A DNA stretch of 64,000 bases from contig NW_008705576.1 in assembly GCF_000186865.1 (NCBI RefSeq), forward strand, positions 265,857 to 329,856, read 5' to 3'. This DNA comes from Aureococcus anophagefferens (Eukaryota > Sar > Pelagophyceae > Pelagomonadales > Pelagomonadaceae). The notes below the pieces were generated by a model. That model was not told the DNA's origin. It was given only the letters and a program-made list of their open reading frames with translations, and did no database searches. Below are positions 44,924 through 53,916 of the stretch, piece by piece (the stretch's first letter is position 1; each line of letters starts with the position of its first letter). The translations under genes and the position numbers were made by a program.

Positions 44924-45698
44924 ATGGCCCCGTGCGCTTTGTGGACGCTGCTCGCGGCCTTCGTCGGCGCCGCAACGACCAAGGCGATCGACGGCGCCGA
45001 AAAGCCCCCGCGGTACACGCCCAAGACGCCCCTGAACAAAGTCGCGTGCGAGCTGAAGTTCGCGCGCCCCGAGCTGAAGGTGCAGCTCGAGGACTGCGTC
45101 CAGGCGGCCATGGTGCGGAACGCAGAGGCAAGAGAGAACTGGGACGACATGGACCGGTCGCGCGAGGATCTTGCCAACAACATTTGCATCGGGGAGTCGC
45201 AGCGCTACTTCGGGCAGTCCGCGAATAAGCGCATGAAGATCGAAGAGAAGGCCTACCTCGAGATGTGCGTCGCCACCAAGATGGAGGGCGCCGATGCAGA
45301 GGCCACGCCCTGGAGCTTCGACGTCGAGGGCATCGTGAACAAGCAGATCCGGGATCGAGAAGCCGAGGAGGCGGCCGAAAAGAAGAAGGCCGACGAGGAG
45401 AAGGCGGCCGCGGACGAGAAGAAGGCCGCGGAGGAGCAGGCGGCCGCGGACTACGACAAGAAGTGGCGCAAGATCTGGGCGCAGGTCGGGCTCGGCATCT
45501 TGTTGGGCTTCGTTTTCATCGTCGTTGCGTGCGTAGCTTCGTCCGGAACCTACGGACCTTTGACCTACGCGCCCGCGCAGGTCCATCCCCCACGACCACA
45601 CGTTCAAGCCGCAGGCGAAGTTCCTCGGGACGCTTTGCTGCGGCGGCTCCGTCATCTACTTCTTTTTCTCCCTCGGCAAGGAATCGATGGAGCTCTAG
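44924..45698 (+). CDS. Secretory-pathway membrane protein with coiled coil and two C-terminal helices, unknown
   Basis: Exons 44924-45528 and 45581-45698 give 240 aa. The start M-A-P-C-A-L-W-T-L-L-A-A-F-V-G-A is a signal peptide. The luminal part has paired Cys (V-A-C-E-L-K, L-E-D-C-V-Q, N-I-C-I-G-E, E-M-C-V-A-T). A charged coiled coil (E-E-A-A-E-K-K-K-A-D-E-E-K-A-A-A-D-E-K-K) precedes a membrane helix, L-G-I-L-L-G-F-V-F-I-V-V-A. A 52-nt GT-AG intron then joins A-S-I-P-H-D-H-T-F-K to a second helix (G-T-L-C-C-G-G-S-V-I-Y-F-F-F-S-L-G). Without the splice the second helix is lost. No family is recognised. Confidence 0.68.
45529..45580 (+). other. 52-nt spliceosomal intron
   Basis: The GTGCGTAG donor and CCCGCGCAG acceptor fit the frame (two bases plus one). 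Opening the next exon gives a hydrophobic segment with a sensible stop. The intron lacks any repeat of the following exon start, so it is not introner-like. Confidence 0.7.
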
Positions 45699-47150
45699 AC
45701 GCCTGCTGAGAACCCGAAGTCCCTCCCTCCGGCGCCAGCACCCCCACTGCCCCTGCCGCCCCCACGGCCTGTCCAACCATACGCGCCGCGTCGCTTTACA
45801 ACTGGCGCCTAAGACCTGGGGGGCCCGCGAGGGGTGGCAGCAGCACGGCACCGACCTCCTTGACCTCGCGGCCGCGAAGGCCCACGGCTTCCGCGCACGG
45901 CCGCGCCACGCGAGAAGAGCGCGTCCACCGGCCTCGTCGCCGTCGACGACCTGGTCCTCGCCGCGGCGGCGGCGCGCGGCCACGGCCAGGGCGACCGCGA
46001 GGTGCTCGGACGCGACGCCGCCCTCCCCGACGCCGTCGAAGACCGCATCGCGCGGCGCCCGGGCGTCCGAGCGGCCGCGCGCGCGCGCGGACCGCTGCGG
46101 CGAGACGGCGGCGGTCCGATCCGCGGCGACCACGCGTGGTCGGCACGGATCGGGCCACCGCTGCCGCCGCGGCGCGGCGCGATCTTCAGCGCCGCGAGCC
46201 GCGAGCGCGCCGAGGCGACGTCGTCGTCGGCCGCGATCGCGCCGACGTGCGCCCCCGAGCATGACATCCCGAGCGTCGCCGCCGCGCGCCGCCAGCGCGT
46301 TGCACGCTGCGCGCCGCCAGCGCGTGGCACGCCGCGCGCCACGACGCTTCCGCGTGCGCGTCGAGCGACGCGAGGTAGGAACCTGTCGCCGGCCGGCCTA
46401 GCCGAAGCCGAAGCAGCGCACGACGAGCGGCGCCCGCGGCAGCGGCTCCGACGCGACGCGAAGCGATCGCTGCGCTGCCTCTCGCAGCAGAGCTTAAAGC
46501 TCGCGTTGAGGTGCTCGACGCTCATCCATTGGCGCGGCTGAGAGCCTCATGCGAGGCCAAGCTGCCGCGACGCGGCCGCTCTTTGCGGGGGCATGGTTGC
46601 GTGCCGTCGCCGCGCCGCCGACGACCTACACAGCCGTTTGTTCGATGCCGCGCGCGACCCATCCGTCCGAAAGCACCGTGAGCTGGCGCGTCGCGCGTCC
46701 CGGAAGACGTCGTCATGAGTGCAATCGGGTGAAAGCTCCAGTGGGACGCGCCACCGCAGTCGAGCGAGCCGTTGTCACTCGCCACGGTAAAAACAAACAA
46801 AAAAACACGGGGTCGGACCAGGACAAAGTTCAATCCTGGTCCTTTCGTGTCTCGGGCGCGGCGTGCCACTAACCAAAAAGACGCAGCACACGCCTAACAA
46901 AAAGTGAGAAAAGACACAACTCGTGCCTGTCGCATCATGATGATCGACGTGCGAAACGAAGCGGCCCGTTTCGTCGGAGGCTCAGCGCGCGATCGAGGCC
47001 GGATAAGCCCCCGCGCACGCGCTCGCCAATTCTCCTGGTCGAATTGCGGCGGGATTTAGAAATGCTATCCATCGCACCGCGCTGCTCGAACTCAGCTGCA
47101 TCGGAGCCGAGCCCCGGCCGGCGGAGGCCTCGGCGGCGCGCCGATTTCGG
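45699..47150. other. 1.45-kb region without a confident gene
   Basis: 45800-46260 contains scraps of plausible coding sequence in shifting plus-strand frames. Examples are W-Q-Q-H-G-T-D-L-L-D-L-A-A-A-K-A-H-G-F-R, then in another frame G-L-V-A-V-D-D-L-V-L-A-A-A and E-V-L-G-R-D-A-A-L-P-D-A-V-E-D-R-I-A. A decayed gene is possible. 46550-46950 is lower in GC, with A-rich runs near 46790-46810, and holds nothing recognisable. Confidence 0.4.
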
Positions 47151-48076
47151 ATGACGCGGTCCGAGCTGTGGCAGCTCGGCGCCACACGCTCCGTGGCGCG
47201 GCGCTCGACGACGACGCCCGGCCCCGGCGAAGGCTGCGCGCGCGACGACGCTCCGCGCGCTGAAGCCGCGGCGACCGGCGACGTCGCCCGAGCGCTCGCC
47301 GCGGCGCCGCCGGCGTCGCGCGCGCCGTGTCCGGGGCGCGCCGCCGAGCGGGCCGCGAAGCTCATGGCCGCCGAAACACCGCGACGCTCTCGCGTCGCGA
47401 CGCGCCGAGCCCGCGGCTCGCCGTGGAACTCGCGAGCGCGACGGTCGTCGACGAGCAGGCCGACGTGTCGTTCGCGTCCGGCGCCGAGGCGCGCTCCTCG
47501 CTCGCGGCATCGACTACTTCGGCGACCAGGTCAACGCCGTCGCGCGCCTCGTCACGTCCTACTACTACGGCGACGAGCCCTTCTACGCGCTGGAGCTCTT
47601 CCAGGGCCACCGCAGCTCCCGCGCGGAGTACTTCGCGACGGCTTTGGAGAAGCCGACCGTCGGCGCGATCGTCGAGGACCGCTACTCCTACAAGGAGCCG
47701 GGCGACAACCGCGAGATGCCCTTCTACTGGGTCGACGACATCACGAGCTCGGGCACCGAGTGCCACGACGACGGCCGCCTCGCGGTCTGCTCGTCCTCGC
47801 GTCGCGCCGCGGGCCGAGCCCGGAGCCCGCCGCGAAGCCCTCGAGCGACACGGGCCTCGCGAACGACACGGGCGCGACCGTCGTCGTCGGGCAGGCCGGC
47901 ATGTCGATCGGGTTCGACGCGGACGCGCTCCTCGAGTGCCGCGGAGCCGGCGCGGCCTTCACCGCGCCGATCCGCGCGCCGCGGGGGCTCTTTCTCCTTC
48001 GAACGTCCGCGTCGCCGTGCCGCCGCTGGACGCCTCGAGGGCCGACGGCCGCGGCAGGCTTGCTGCCCGACGCTGA
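47151..48076 (+). pseudogene. Frame-broken gene, probable pseudogene, family unknown
   Basis: Coding-like stretches with normal G/C third positions run colinearly on the plus strand but change frame at least three times. The pieces are L-A-V-E-L-A-S-A-T-V-V-D-E-Q-A-D-V (about 47420-47490), G-I-D-Y-F-G-D-Q-V-N-A-V and on to F-Y-W-V-D-D-I-T-S-S-G-T-E-C-H-D-D-G (about 47505-47790), and G-A-T-V-V-V-G-Q-A-G-M-S-I-G-F-D-A-D-A-L-L-E-C (about 47865-47945). Near 48000 comes N-V-R-V-A-V-P-P-L-D. The middle piece is the most protein-like, with Y-Y-Y-G-D-E-P-F-Y-A-L-E-L-F-Q-G-H. No introns with matching phases link them. Short sequencing errors or genuine decay both fit. I do not recognise the family. 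Confidence 0.45.
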
Positions 48077-48364
48077 GGCGCCCGCCCGCGTGACGCGGCC
48101 CGGAAAGTCCCTCCAGAGCCCGCGCGGCGCGGGCCCCTCCCCAGAGAGCATCCGCCACTCGCACAGACAAGTTTTAGCTCTTCCTCGCCGAGAGCTCGCC
48201 GTAGCCCGCGCGCTCTGCGGCGCCGGCACCGTAGAGCGGCGCGTGCGGGGGCTGGCCGTAGGAGCCCGTCGCCGCAACGCCGTCGGCGGCGACCACGCGT
48301 GCGGCCAGGGGTAGGCGTAGGGGTCGGGGTAGGGCTGCTGGCCGTAGGCCTGCTGCGGGAAGCT

Positions 48365-51067
48365 CTACGGCTCGCCGCCGGGCGGGGGCGTGAGCGACAC
48401 GGCGGCCGCGGACACGGCGGCCGCGGACACGGGCGCGGGCGCGACGGGCGCGGACACGGCGGGCGCGGGCGCCGTCGCGGGCCGGTCGTCGCCGCGCCAC
48501 ACGCGCACGAGCGACGCCGCGTCGGGGACGGCGGCGCCCGCGCCGCCCGCGCCGCCCCGCGCGACGAGCAGGTACTGCCACCCGAAGAGGTCCCGCGTCG
48601 CGTCGGTCCGGCCGTCCCTGACGCGCAGGCGCTTCCACGCGACGCCGAAGTCGCCGCCCTCGGGGAACCAGGCCCTCAGCTTCGACGGCCGGACGAAGTC
48701 CACGCGGACGCCGCTCCGGCCGTTCTGGCAGGCCGCGGCCTTGCTGAACTTGACGACGAAGGCCTCGGCGCCGGAGCTCGGCACCGGCGAGGCGGAGCCC
48801 TTCGCCTTGAGCTTCAGGCGCGCCGGTGCGTCGGCCGCCTGGGCTCGCAGGAGCACGATGAGCACGTCCTGGCCCGTCGGGTCCTCCGAGCCGAAGCGCC
48901 CGACGGCCTCGACGGCCGCGTCGACGTCCGCGGACGGCAGGGCCCCGACGGCCGCGGCGACGGCCGCGTCGACGTCCGCGGACGACAGGGCCGCGACGGC
49001 CGCGGCGACGGCCGCGGCGACGGGCGCGGACACGGCGGGCGCGGGCGCGACGGCCGCGGCGACGGGCGCGGGCGCGGGCGCCACGGCCGCGGACACGGGC
49101 GCGGGCGTCGCGTGCGCGGACACGGCGCGCGCCGTCGCGGGCCGGTCGTCGCCGCGCCACACGCGCACGAGCGACGCCGCGTCGGGGACGGCGGCGCCCG
49201 CGCCGCCCGCGCCGCTCCGCTCCACGAGCACGTACTGCCACCCGAAGAGGTCCCGCGTCGCGTCGGTCCGGCCGTCCTTGACGCGCAGGCGCTTCCACGC
49301 GACGCCGAAGTCGCCGCCCTCGGGGAACCAGGGCTTCGACGGCCGCATGAAGTCCACGCGGACGCCGCTCTGGCCGTGCTGGTAGGCCGCGGTCTTGTTG
49401 AACTTGACGACGAAGGCCTCGGCGCCGGAGCTCGGCACCGGCGAGGCGGAGCCCTTCGCCTTGAGCTTCAGGCGCGCCGGCGCGTCGGCCGCCTGGGCTC
49501 GCAGGAGCACGATGAGCACGTCCTCGTCCGTCGGCTCCGAGTCGAAGCGCCCGACGGCCTCGATGGCCGCGTCGACGTCAGCGGACGACAGGGCCGCGAC
49601 GGCCGCGGCGTAGGGCTCGGCGACGGCCGCGGACACGGGCGCGGGCGTCGCGTGCGCGGACACGGCGCGCGCCGTCGCGGGCCGGTCGTCGCCGCGCCAC
49701 ACGCGCACGAGCGACGCCGCGTCGGGGACGGCGGCGCCCGCGCCGCCCGCGCCGCTCCGCTCCACGAGCACGTACTGCCACCCGAAGAGGTCCCGCGTCG
49801 CGTCGGTCCGGCCGTCCTTGACGCGCAGGCGCTTCCACGCGACGCCGAAGTCGCCGCCCTCGGGGAACCAGGTCTTCGACGGCCGGGTGAAGTCCACGCG
49901 GACGCCGCTCTGGCCGTTCTGGTAGGCCGCGGCCTTGTTGAACTCGACGACGAAGGCCTCGGCGCCGGAGCTCGGCACCGGCGAGGCGGAGCCCTTCGCC
50001 TTGAGCTTCAGGCGCGCCGGCGCGTCGGCCGCCTGGGCTCGCAGGAGCACGATGAGCACGTCCTCGTCCGTCGGGTCCTCCGAGCCAAAGCGCCCGACGG
50101 CCTCGATGGCCGCGTCGACGTCCGCGGACGGCAGGGCCTCGATGGCCGCGGCGTAGCGCGCGCGCTTCGCCTCCATCGCGGCGCCGAAGGTCTGGCCCAG
50201 CACGTGCATCTCGGTCGAGTCGAAGTAGTCCCCGCCGCCCGCGCCCGCGCCGACGACGCGCGCGTCCGCCGGCTCGTCGTCGTCGACGCCGCTCGCGTCC
50301 GCGCGCGCCTCCTCCGTGTCGCCCTCGCCGCCGGTCGACACATTCCCGGCGGCGCGCCGCGGCGAGCGCCGCTGCGGCTCCGCGGGCCCGGCGGCGGACG
50401 TCCGCTTCCGCTTCTTCTTCGCGGCATTCGTCGTCGCGCCCAGGCCCGACGGCGGCGCGTGGCCCGACGGCGGCGCGTACTTGTCCTCGGACCCCGGGAA
50501 GCCGAGCTCCACCAGGAAGTCGTGGTTCCGCCCGATCTTGTCGAGGCGCTCGTACTCGTACTCCGACAGGCCCGCGAACCGCGGATCATTCGCGGCGGAC
50601 GGCGGCGCGGGCGCGGGCGCGCCGGCCGCGAGCTCGGGCGCGGGCGCGCCGTCGCCGTCGTCCTCGCCGTAGGGCGGCGGCGGCATCGTGCCACCCGCGG
50701 GCGGCGCCTCGGGCGAGACGAAGGGCGCGGCGAGGTCGCCGAGGTTGAGCTGGCCCGCGGCCGGCGGGTCGAGGACGCCCGCCGCGGGCGCGCTCTCGGC
50801 CGACGCCTCCGCCGCGGCGTCCGGGGACGCTTCTTGCTCGCTCGTGGCCAGCGCGCCCGCGTCGGGCATGGGCGCGCCGTCGCGGGGCACGTCGGACGAG
50901 AGCGACGCGAGCGCGTCCGCGCCGCGCTGGCGCTTCCACGGCCGATCGGCGCAGGCTTGCGACCCGGCGTCGGAAGTGGCGCAGCTCGGCACGTCGCCGT
51001 CCTCGAGCGCGTCTGTCGTCGAGGCATCGTCATCTGTCGCCCGCGGCGCGGATTGCTGGTCGCCCAT
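48365..51067 (-). CDS. Protein with three near-identical ~180-residue tandem domains, unknown
   Basis: 900 aa. The N-terminal 300 residues are Ala/Asp/Pro-rich. They include K-K-K-R-K-R (nuclear signal) and L-S-E-Y-E-Y-E-R-L-D-K-I-G-R-N-H-D-F-L-V-E-L-G, a short module known from other algal and plant nuclear proteins (E-x-x-R-x-x-x-I-x-x-N). Then three copies of a folded-looking domain follow. Each starts L-[PS]-S-A-D-V-D-A-A-I-E-A-V-G-R-F, has A-E-A-F-V-V-x-F-N-K, W-F-P-E-G-G-D-F-G-V-A-W-K-R-L-R-V and L-F-G-W-Q-Y-V-L-V-E-R, and ends S-L-V-R-V-W-R-G-D-D-R-P. The conserved Trp and Phe suggest a beta-rich binding domain. I do not recognise it. Linkers are Ala/Pro/Val repeats. Confidence 0.65.
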   Translation of the reverse strand: MGDQQSAPRATDDDASTTDALEDGDVPSCATSDAGSQACADRPWKRQRGADALASLSSDVPRDGAPMPDAGALATSEQEASPDAAAEASAESAPAAGVLDPPAAGQLNLGDLAAPFVSPEAPPAGGTMPPPPYGEDDGDGAPAPELAAGAPAPAPPSAANDPRFAGLSEYEYERLDKIGRNHDFLVELGFPGSEDKYAPPSGHAPPSGLGATTNAAKKKRKRTSAAGPAEPQRRSPRRAAGNVSTGGEGDTEEARADASGVDDDEPADARVVGAGAGGGDYFDSTEMHVLGQTFGAAMEAKRARYAAAIEALPSADVDAAIEAVGRFGSEDPTDEDVLIVLLRAQAADAPARLKLKAKGSASPVPSSGAEAFVVEFNKAAAYQNGQSGVRVDFTRPSKTWFPEGGDFGVAWKRLRVKDGRTDATRDLFGWQYVLVERSGAGGAGAAVPDAASLVRVWRGDDRPATARAVSAHATPAPVSAAVAEPYAAAVAALSSADVDAAIEAVGRFDSEPTDEDVLIVLLRAQAADAPARLKLKAKGSASPVPSSGAEAFVVKFNKTAAYQHGQSGVRVDFMRPSKPWFPEGGDFGVAWKRLRVKDGRTDATRDLFGWQYVLVERSGAGGAGAAVPDAASLVRVWRGDDRPATARAVSAHATPAPVSAAVAPAPAPVAAAVAPAPAVSAPVAAAVAAAVAALSSADVDAAVAAAVGALPSADVDAAVEAVGRFGSEDPTGQDVLIVLLRAQAADAPARLKLKAKGSASPVPSSGAEAFVVKFSKAAACQNGRSGVRVDFVRPSKLRAWFPEGGDFGVAWKRLRVRDGRTDATRDLFGWQYLLVARGGAGGAGAAVPDAASLVRVWRGDDRPATAPAPAVSAPVAPAPVSAAAVSAAAVSLTPPPGGEP
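48480..50140. repeat. Three long coding tandem repeats (540 and 660 bp apart)
   Basis: The blocks starting at about 48481, 49141 and 49681 open with the same bases (GCCGGTCGTCGCCGCGCCAC). The second and third are almost identical over about 450 bp. The first is more diverged, with a longer Ala/Pro linker after it. Recent duplication or gene conversion is implied, and assembly collapse or expansion is possible. Confidence 0.92.
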
Positions 51068-51199
51068 GCCTGCAAACCCTCGCTCGAGAGCCGAAGTCCC
51101 ACGAGGCTCGGTCAGGCGAAGACCATAAGTGGTCTCGAGAGTTTCAAGAACCGCTGTAAGTTGTCATGTTGATGATCAGTTGATGTGTAGGCCGCGCCC

Positions 51200-52654
51200 A
51201 TGAGCGAGGCCGCCGGCGACGCTGCGCCGGATGCGGAAGCGCCAGCGCCCGCCGCAGCGGCGCCCGCCGCCCCAGCGCCGCCAGCGCCCGCCGCCGCGGC
51301 GCCGGCGTCGCCGCGCGCCGGCGCCGTGACGCGCGGCCTCGCGCGCGCTGCCGCGGCGCCGCGCGCGCCGCCGGCGCCGGCCGTGGACGTGGCCGCGCTG
51401 CTGCGCGCGTACCGCGCCGAGCTCGCGGCGCTCGTGCGCGCCGCGGCGGTTCCGGCGGACCGCGAGCGCGACTTCCGGCTGCCGTCCAAGCCGCCGCGCG
51501 GCGACGTCGTCGGGCTGGCGCGCGCGGCGCCCGTCGTCGCGTCCTTCGCCCAGGGCTCGCGCCTGCCGCTGGGCTTCCTCGCGGCCGCCGTCGCGGCCGC
51601 GCTCGGCCCGCCGTGGACCGCGCCGGCCGCGGCGAAAGCGGTCCGCGACGTCGCGGAGCGCAAGGCCTACGGCGCGAAGCCGCGGCAGCACGGGTCGCGC
51701 GACGAGGACGCCAACGACGCGTCGCTCTGGCGCTGGGAGGTGCGCGACGTCGACGCGACGTTCGATAGGGCGGCCGCCGCCGCGGTCCGCGCGTGCCGCG
51801 CGAGCCGCATGGCCGAGGGCAAGCTCTACCGCCAGCTCAAGAAGGTCGTCGACGCGCTGAGCCGCGGCGACGCGGCGCGGGCGCAAGCCGAGGAGGACGC
51901 GCTCGCGGTCCTGCGGCGGGGGCGGGAGAACCAGGCCGCGCGCGTCGCCGCGCTGGCGCCGCGCGGCGCCGCGGCGCCGCCGCCGCCGGCCGCGGCGCCG
52001 GCCGCGCCCGCGCGCCGCGACGGCACGCTCTTCGAGCGCATCCTCGAGGCGCGGGGCGAAGCGCCGCCGCCGCGCGGCGCGCCGTCGCCCTACGCCGGCG
52101 GGGCGCCCTACGCCGGGGGGCCGGCGCCGCTCTACGGGGCCCCGCCGCCGCGCGGCTACTACGCCGGGCCGCCGCCGCCGGCCGCGGGCTGGCCGCCGCG
52201 CGGGCCGCCGCCGCCGCGCCGCGACGGGTCGCTCTTCGAGCGCATCACGGGCCCGGACGGGCGGCAGCCGCCGCCGCCCCACTGGCAGGGCCAGCCGCCG
52301 CCCCAGCACTGGCAGGGCCAGCCGCCGCCCCAGCACTGGCAGGGCCAGCCGCCGCCCCAGCACTGGCAGGGCCCGCCGCCCCAGCACTGGCAGGGCCCGC
52401 CGCCGCCGGGGCCGCCGCCGCCGGACCCGGAGGTGGAGCGGCGGAGGCGCGAGCGCGCGGCTCGCCAGGAGGTCGCGTGCGACGAGGAGAAGACGAGGGC
52501 GCTCTGCGCCGAGTTCACCAAGGCCGACCGCCAGTACCTCGTGCTCCTCGACATGCGCCGCCGCGCGCGCGAGGAGCTCGCCGAGCTCGAGCGCGAGGAG
52601 CGGCTCCTCCGCGCGGCCGCCGGCGAGGCGACCGGCGAGGGCGGCGGTTCCTAG
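51200..52654 (+). CDS. Pro/Ala-rich protein with Q-P-P-P-Q-H-W-Q-G repeats, unknown
   Basis: 484 aa. After an Ala/Pro leader, residues about 60-240 look folded. They contain A-L-L-R-A-Y-R-A-E-L-A-A-L-V-R, F-R-L-P-S-K-P-P-R-G, W-R-W-E-V-R-D-V-D-A-T-F-D-R and K-L-Y-R-Q-L-K-K-V-V-D-A-L. Two copies of a short motif, R-R-D-G-[ST]-L-F-E-R-I, follow at about 275 and 345, each after a Pro-rich stretch. Tandem 9-residue Q-H-W-Q-G repeats come next. A charged helix, E-E-L-A-E-L-E-R-E-E-R-L-L-R, ends the protein. The twin L-F-E-R-I motif may be a docking peptide. No family is recognised. It starts 132 bp from the divergent repeat-domain gene. Confidence 0.6.
   Translation: MSEAAGDAAPDAEAPAPAAAAPAAPAPPAPAAAAPASPRAGAVTRGLARAAAAPRAPPAPAVDVAALLRAYRAELAALVRAAAVPADRERDFRLPSKPPRGDVVGLARAAPVVASFAQGSRLPLGFLAAAVAAALGPPWTAPAAAKAVRDVAERKAYGAKPRQHGSRDEDANDASLWRWEVRDVDATFDRAAAAAVRACRASRMAEGKLYRQLKKVVDALSRGDAARAQAEEDALAVLRRGRENQAARVAALAPRGAAAPPPPAAAPAAPARRDGTLFERILEARGEAPPPRGAPSPYAGGAPYAGGPAPLYGAPPPRGYYAGPPPPAAGWPPRGPPPPRRDGSLFERITGPDGRQPPPPHWQGQPPPQHWQGQPPPQHWQGQPPPQHWQGPPPQHWQGPPPPGPPPPDPEVERRRRERAARQEVACDEEKTRALCAEFTKADRQYLVLLDMRRRAREELAELEREERLLRAAAGEATGEGGGS
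52275..52410. repeat. 27-bp tandem repeat coding Q-P-P-P-Q-H-W-Q-G
   Basis: Four to five copies of a 27-bp unit (CCCCAGCACTGGCAGGGC plus CAGCCGCCG), the last two shortened by one codon. Nearly identical copies point to recent slippage. Confidence 0.92.
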
Positions 52655-52715
52655 TCCCCCGGCCGCGCGATATCCTTCGTCGGGTAACGCGCGCGGCCGA
52701 CATGATCGCACAAAC

Positions 52716-53798
52716 TTAGGGCTTCGCCGTGGCGGTGAGGACGCAGGCGGCGATCTCGCCGTCGATGCCCGCGTCGCGCATGACGCGCTCCTGCTGCCGC
52801 GCGGGCGGGTGCGGGAGCCAGCCGTAGCCGGCGCCGTCGCCGAAGACGCACGCCGTCTTGCCCCTGCAGTCCCCCAGGACCCGCACGACGAACGCGTCGC
52901 GGTCCTCGAGCGCGGCGCCGCGGATCGCCGCGACCCACGCCGGCCACGGGCTCAGGCGCTCGGCCCACCAGGCCGCCGCGCGCGCGACGTCGTCCGGCGT
53001 CGACGCGCGCTGCCGCGTCGACAGCAGGCCCTCGACGCGCCGCGCCGCCAGCGGCGGCACGTCGCCGAGCGCGCAGTAGATCAAGGGCACGAAGATCTTC
53101 GACCAGGAGCGGACCTCGCTGCCGAGCGCGCCCCGGAGCACCGTCGCTCCCGGCATCGACGCGACGTCGACCCGCTCGACCCTCGCCGGCGGCGCCGCGG
53201 GCGGGTCCGTCTGCAGCCAGTTCGACAGCGTGCCCTGCTTCGCCGCCGCCCGGGGCTTCCGGGGCTCGGGCGCCGCGGGCCGCCGCGGCGTGCACCAGTC
53301 GTCGTCGCTGTCGTCGCCGCCGAACTTCCAGCGGTCGATCTCAGAAACGCGCTTCTCCTCTTTCGCCCGCTGCTGGAGGCCGCGCGCGCGCGCGCTCGGC
53401 TTCAGGGGCACGAAGGCCGGCGCCGCGGCGTCGTCGTGGTACGCGAACGCGGAGGGCCGCGGCGCGACGGCGGCGCGCTTCGCCGCGGGCTCGTAGCCCC
53501 GCACGAAGTCGTCCTCCGACGCCGCGCGCGCCGGCTTCGGCGCCGGCGGCCGGAAGTCCCGCAGCGAGTCGCGCGTGGTCGACCCCAGGCCCTGGAGCGC
53601 GTCGAGCGGCGCCGGCGCCGGGCGCGTTCGAGGCGGCGCCGGCGCCGGCCGCTCGAACGCGAGGTCGCAGGCCTCGCAGCGCTTGGCGCCGATGGCGTTC
53701 TCGAGCGTGCAGCGCGGGCAATGTTTCAGCGTCGGTTTCACCGTCGGCGGCGGCGGGTCGTCGCCGTCGGAGTCCGACTCCAAGTCGATGACCTCCAT
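52716..53798 (-). CDS. Nuclear protein with SUMO-interacting and RanBP2/NZF-type zinc motifs
   Basis: 360 aa. It begins M-E-V-I-D-L-E-S-D-S-D-G-D-D, a textbook SUMO-interacting motif. A zinc finger of RanBP2/NZF type follows at about 27-47: C-P-R-C-T-L-E-N-A-I-G-A-K-R-C-E-A-C. Residues about 65-185 are Pro/Lys-rich and disordered. K-Q-G-T-L-S-N-W-L near 190 resembles a degenerate PCNA-binding box. The C-terminal 150 residues look folded (W-S-K-I-F-V-P-L-I-Y-C-A-L-G-D-V, A-A-W-W-A-E-R-L-S-P-W-P-A-W, G-D-G-A-G-Y-G-W-L-P-H-P-P). I cannot name that domain. A role in ubiquitin/SUMO-linked genome maintenance is an inference from the motifs. Confidence 0.68.
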   Translation of the reverse strand: MEVIDLESDSDGDDPPPPTVKPTLKHCPRCTLENAIGAKRCEACDLAFERPAPAPPRTRPAPAPLDALQGLGSTTRDSLRDFRPPAPKPARAASEDDFVRGYEPAAKRAAVAPRPSAFAYHDDAAAPAFVPLKPSARARGLQQRAKEEKRVSEIDRWKFGGDDSDDDWCTPRRPAAPEPRKPRAAAKQGTLSNWLQTDPPAAPPARVERVDVASMPGATVLRGALGSEVRSWSKIFVPLIYCALGDVPPLAARRVEGLLSTRQRASTPDDVARAAAWWAERLSPWPAWVAAIRGAALEDRDAFVVRVLGDCRGKTACVFGDGAGYGWLPHPPARQQERVMRDAGIDGEIAACVLTATAKP

Positions 53799-53916
53799 TG
53801 CGCCGATTCGAAGTGACAAGGTGAATGGTGCAGCTGCGGGTGAAGTGAGGAAGTGCCGCCGAGCTCGAGAAGGGCAGCCCTTCTCTTCGGCCAATCACCC
53901 GACTCGCCCCGGTGCC

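Noticed and set aside
46120..46145. Perfect palindrome GACCACGCGTGGTC as an operator or element end
   Set aside because: A single short palindrome in GC-rich DNA with no partner or flanking duplicate is expected by chance.
48299..51172. A 957-codon frame antisense to the tandem-domain gene
   Set aside because: It only mirrors the repeats of the coding strand and lacks coding-like residue use.
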